A stretch of DNA of 64,000 bases, from the NCBI GenBank assembly GCA_034440615.1, contig JAOTOM010003986.1, positions 140,001 to 204,000 on the forward strand, written 5' to 3'. The translations under genes were made by a program, and so were the position numbers. The notes under the pieces were generated by a model. It was not told the origin of the DNA and did not search any database. It saw only the letters and a program-made list of their open reading frames with translations. Below, one piece after another: positions 54,363 to 59,008 of the stretch; the first letter of the stretch is position 1, and each line of letters begins with the position of its first letter. This stretch comes from Ashinkailepas kermadecensis (lineage: Eukaryota; Arthropoda; Thecostraca; Neolepadidae).

Positions 54363-57300
54363 CTCTAAATTCCACTCCCACTCTATGCTGTGTTTTAGCA
54401 CGCAGAAACCGAGAACATTAGCCATCACAGCCATCACAACATGTAGCTTGCCACACTGCTCGACGATGTAGAAATTGGCTGGACTTTACGGCTGACTGAC
54501 TACTTGTCTGGATCTGAAGCCATGTCGGTGTGGCTGCTACTGAGGCTGCTGACATGGCTGCGAACCAAGTTCCCGGCAATGCCAGCAGAAACGTCCCCTC
54601 GCCTTTTACTTCGAGAGACATCTGTGCGTGTGTAGCTGTCTCCCTCCGCGCAAGGCGACAATGCAAACGACATAATGAAGTCGCTTTATGTCTGCTGAGG
54701 GCCGGCCAGTCACTGCTGACGCGCTAACGACATCACGGTACTTACAAAAATAATGAGCCACCTTCTGTGTGGAAGCAAATTCACCCGTCTTATAGTGCAG
54801 CGAGCAGTTGTGGCTGCTTGATGCTTTAACCTTCGCATGGTCGATATGTCTGAGACCTGGCAATCGATGTGTCCGCACGAAATATAGTACATATAGTAGA
54901 CATACGCAGATACATATAGTAGTACATATAGTACATAGTAGGCTGACATATCACAGTACACATAAAGCACATATGGCACATGTAGCGGCATGACAGGACG
55001 GGAATCTGTCACTTGAAACGTGATGGAGTTGTGGGAATCCTCAGCACTTGACATCTGGCACGGAGGTGGAGTCGTGGGGAAATCCCCAGTACCTGACACT
55101 TGACAGGGGGATGTTGTGGGGAATTTCCAGCACCTGACACTTGGCACGGGGGTGGAGTTATGGAGAATCCCTAGCACCTGGCACTTGACAGCGGGACGTT
55201 GTGTGGAATTTCCAGCACCTGACACTTGTTGTTTGCGAGTGCTCCGCACGCACACTTTTGCTTTACAATGACGTTCCTCGAATCCAACAGTCAAGACAGG
55301 CGAACCGAGGAAAGATTGCCTCTTCACCGCGGAGTGCTGCCTGAAATACGCTACCGTGCAGGAGCCGAATATTGCCGCCGGACAACGTAATCAATCTCCT
55401 GAACAGTTCCCAACAGTGGCGGTGTCATAGCAGCCATTCTCGTCGATAAGCCGGCATCTTTCTTGCTTTGTTATTCGCTTCGAACTCCATCTCCACCTCG
55501 AGTACGGTGAGCCGAAGCTGGCATTGTCACGAGTCCCAACAGTACCAAGAAATCGATTATGTGCTCAATCTGACTGTCGGCTCCAGTTTAACGAAGAGCG
55601 AAAGAGTGTGAGCCGAAGTTGCCGGAACTGCATTCTGGAATCCGGTGCTGAAGTAGCACTCCAGGTGGAACCAAGGAATCTTTTACACGTGCCACACCAC
55701 TGACGATTAAAACAGTCGCGCAACGGCCATGGACGGCGCTCTTCGCACGCATACGCTGCAATCATGGTTAGTGTGACCTGTCGAAGGCCAATCTCGTGAA
55801 AACAAAGATCAAGTGAAATTGGAGCACAAAGAGTGCAGGATTCCGGGGTCAGGTTTGTGCAGGACAGTCAATTGCAATTCAAGGTCATGCATTTGATGGG
55901 ACCCATGACGTATTTGACTTCGGTGGCCTATAGCTTCAACAATAGTGAGCACTGAGGCTCGCATTCAGGAAGGAAAGACGGCGTGGTCGGAGAGGCATAT
56001 ACTGGGGAGGATAGTCACAGTGAAGGAACCTTCCATAATGAATGGGTGGAGTAAACACGTAGGGAAAACCGCGCCATATTTACGCACGATTCTCAACAAT
56101 GAAATGGCATAGGGGAAGTTGTTTGAGAGCGCGCTATGATCCAGCACCGACCAACTGATGACATCGGACCTTCCTTTTCTGTGATTATTTCTGCGATTAG
56201 TATCTCCTGGTTGGCTTGGACGATATTGATAAAGAATAAGCTGTACTGTTTTATACTACCATTCTATATTCTTTTGTTCGCTGAAAAAGGGGTTGTTGTA
56301 ATCTGTATTCATTTTGATTGCTCTATTTCCTGGTTACTAAGAAGATGTCATACTTTTGCAAGTTTGAACCACTAGGACTTAGAAGGATCAGTGTCGTGCC
56401 TGTGAAGGTCATGTTTACCCATGCTGCGTCTGTCACTGGATAGTATTTCCGAACGCCAGGTCTGCATGGTTGACAGCTATGGCCGCAATAACCCACCACA
56501 TCATACTTTCAAATTACGCACATTACTATTATCTTTTTTAAATAAATTTAATCCGAATTCTTGCATGGACTTTTATGAACCAGGGGTCTATTGCTAAGCA
56601 GAGCTTGTTGCGTGAACCCTGGCCCCACCACCCGATCCATGAATTCCAGTTCAACGGCAGAATTTAAACCGAAAGTTTAACGTGCCGTCAATGCACCGAC
56701 ACGGCCGTCCGGTAGCTCGTCCCCGGCCTTATCGGGCCAGCTGCCAACTGACCTTCCCATCCGGGGGCTAAATGCGAGCGCGTGAAGCGACTCGAACCCT
56801 GCCTTGTCAGGATAGGGGAGACCATTGCAGGCCAGCACTCCAACCAACTGAGCTACCGGGGCGGCTCGAACTACTTTGAGAAACAGTGCCACCAATTTAT
56901 CCCAGTGTTCCATGGGGACTTTCAGTGCCAAACGGTCCTTTACGGGGCATGCCCAAGCTCGGGGATCTCCTGGGGCTCGGTGGACCCGTTGCATTTCTGT
57001 TCCTGGAAGCTGCCTCGATATCTCCAGTCAAGCCTCCTGATCTGGGTGGCCGCCCACTCCAGATACCCGGCCAGGAGAAGGGGCCACAACAGGACCTGGC
57101 CCGCCAGTCAGGGTCACAGCTGTGTGACACGCCAGCACTGACTAAAACAGCGTCACAGCGAGGAGCGGATCAAGTCATGTTAAGTAAGGTCAGATCAGGT
57201 CAGATCAGGTTAGGACACAACAGTCAACAGCTCCGGGGTCACAGGCCACGTCAGGTCAGCATGGCTGATATGATACGCCATCACTGACTAACAGCGTCAC

Positions 57301-58915
57301 AGCGGGGAGTGGGTCAGGTCAGGTCAGGTCAGGGCACAACGGTCAACGGCTCGGGGATCACAGGCCACATCAGGTCAGCTCACACTCGGTCAGTTGCTCC
57401 CGGAAGGCGAGGCTAGGTCAGATAAAATGTGTGGGCAGTTCGGGTGCGCTGATATCAGGTCAGATCAGGCTAAGTCAGGTCGAACCGACCGACCGTCTGT
57501 GCCGTGATGCGGGCGGGTGAGGTCATGTGAGACAACCGACTGAGACACCACGACCCCCAGGGTGGCTGCGGGAGCTCAGTCGGTAGGGTGTTCGACTCAT
57601 GACCGTAAATATTGTAGATTCACATCCCACAACCGGCGGGTTTACAGAGTTCACCCGCGACCAATCGACGTGAGAGGTTGGAGACGCCATATGGCCAAGC
57701 GGTCGAATGCGTCATATAAACCCAAGGTTCGCAAGCACCAACAGTCCTCACGCCTGTACCAACAGCCGTCACGCTAGCACGAACAGCCATCCCACCTGCT
57801 GCTGAAGGCCAGCGCCAGCTGATCGATAGACTCGAAGAACTCCGTGGGGTCCGCTCGATCATCCTCGTAACTGTGCTCTGCAACAATACCACAGCCGTGT
57901 ATAGGCGCTGGACCACTGCCGCGGTCGGCGGCGGCAGCGTACGTGTACAGACGTGTACAGACGTACGTGTACAGAGGACGCGGCGACGCTGCGGTGTGAT
58001 ATCAGGTGATGTGACGGTACCACAGAAACAATGCAACAGGGTCGGTACCACAGTGACGATACTGCACTGACGGTACCACAGTGACAGTATAACAATGACG
58101 GTACCCCGGAGACAGCAGAACAGTGACGGTGCCACAGAGACGGCAGCACAGTGACGGTACCACAGTGATGGTACCACAGTGATGGTACCACAGTGGCGGT
58201 ACTGCAGTGATGGTAGCGCAGTGACAGTATCACAGTGACAATAATTGCCACCACTGTACACTTGGCACCACTGTACACTTGGTCCCACTGTACACTTGGT
58301 CCCACTGTACACCTGGCACCGATGTACACTTGGCTCCAATTGCATTCGCTAATCATTTTCATTTTCCAGATGGCACTAATAGTTTTGGCTTATATTCGAA
58401 GCCCATCCTAACTTCTCGACATGGGTGGGATTTCACAGGTATAGTCCAAGTTGAGCACTTCGTCGAAAGCGTTTAGCGTCCTCAATAATTCAAGGTTTGC
58501 TCAAGTCCATCTGCAATGCTGCTGCAGATGCGGAAGACACGCGTCTTGACACATGCTAATAATTCAGTTCGCCAGCACCTGGACGGAATATTTCGCCAGA
58601 ATATTAGCCATTCAGGGTGCCAGCCTCAGCAAATATTCCTGGGATGTACCACTACTGATGCAGCGAAGAAAATCGTGGGAATTGTCGGATTTGTGCTGTC
58701 GCACGTCTCACCCGTACATTCCGAGCCTTCCGGTCCTGGGCGTAGGTAAATGTGGAGGCAAAACACACGCCCACCTTTCGTGAATCACGCCCATTACCCT
58801 ATGGGGCTGCATGGACAGAATCAACTTAACAGGCGACATGGGACGCCCCCACCCACTCTCGCATTCATTTCAACATTCAAGTGCCATGCCACCATATCGA
58901 TATATAGATTATATT

Positions 58916-59008
<93 letters not shown>

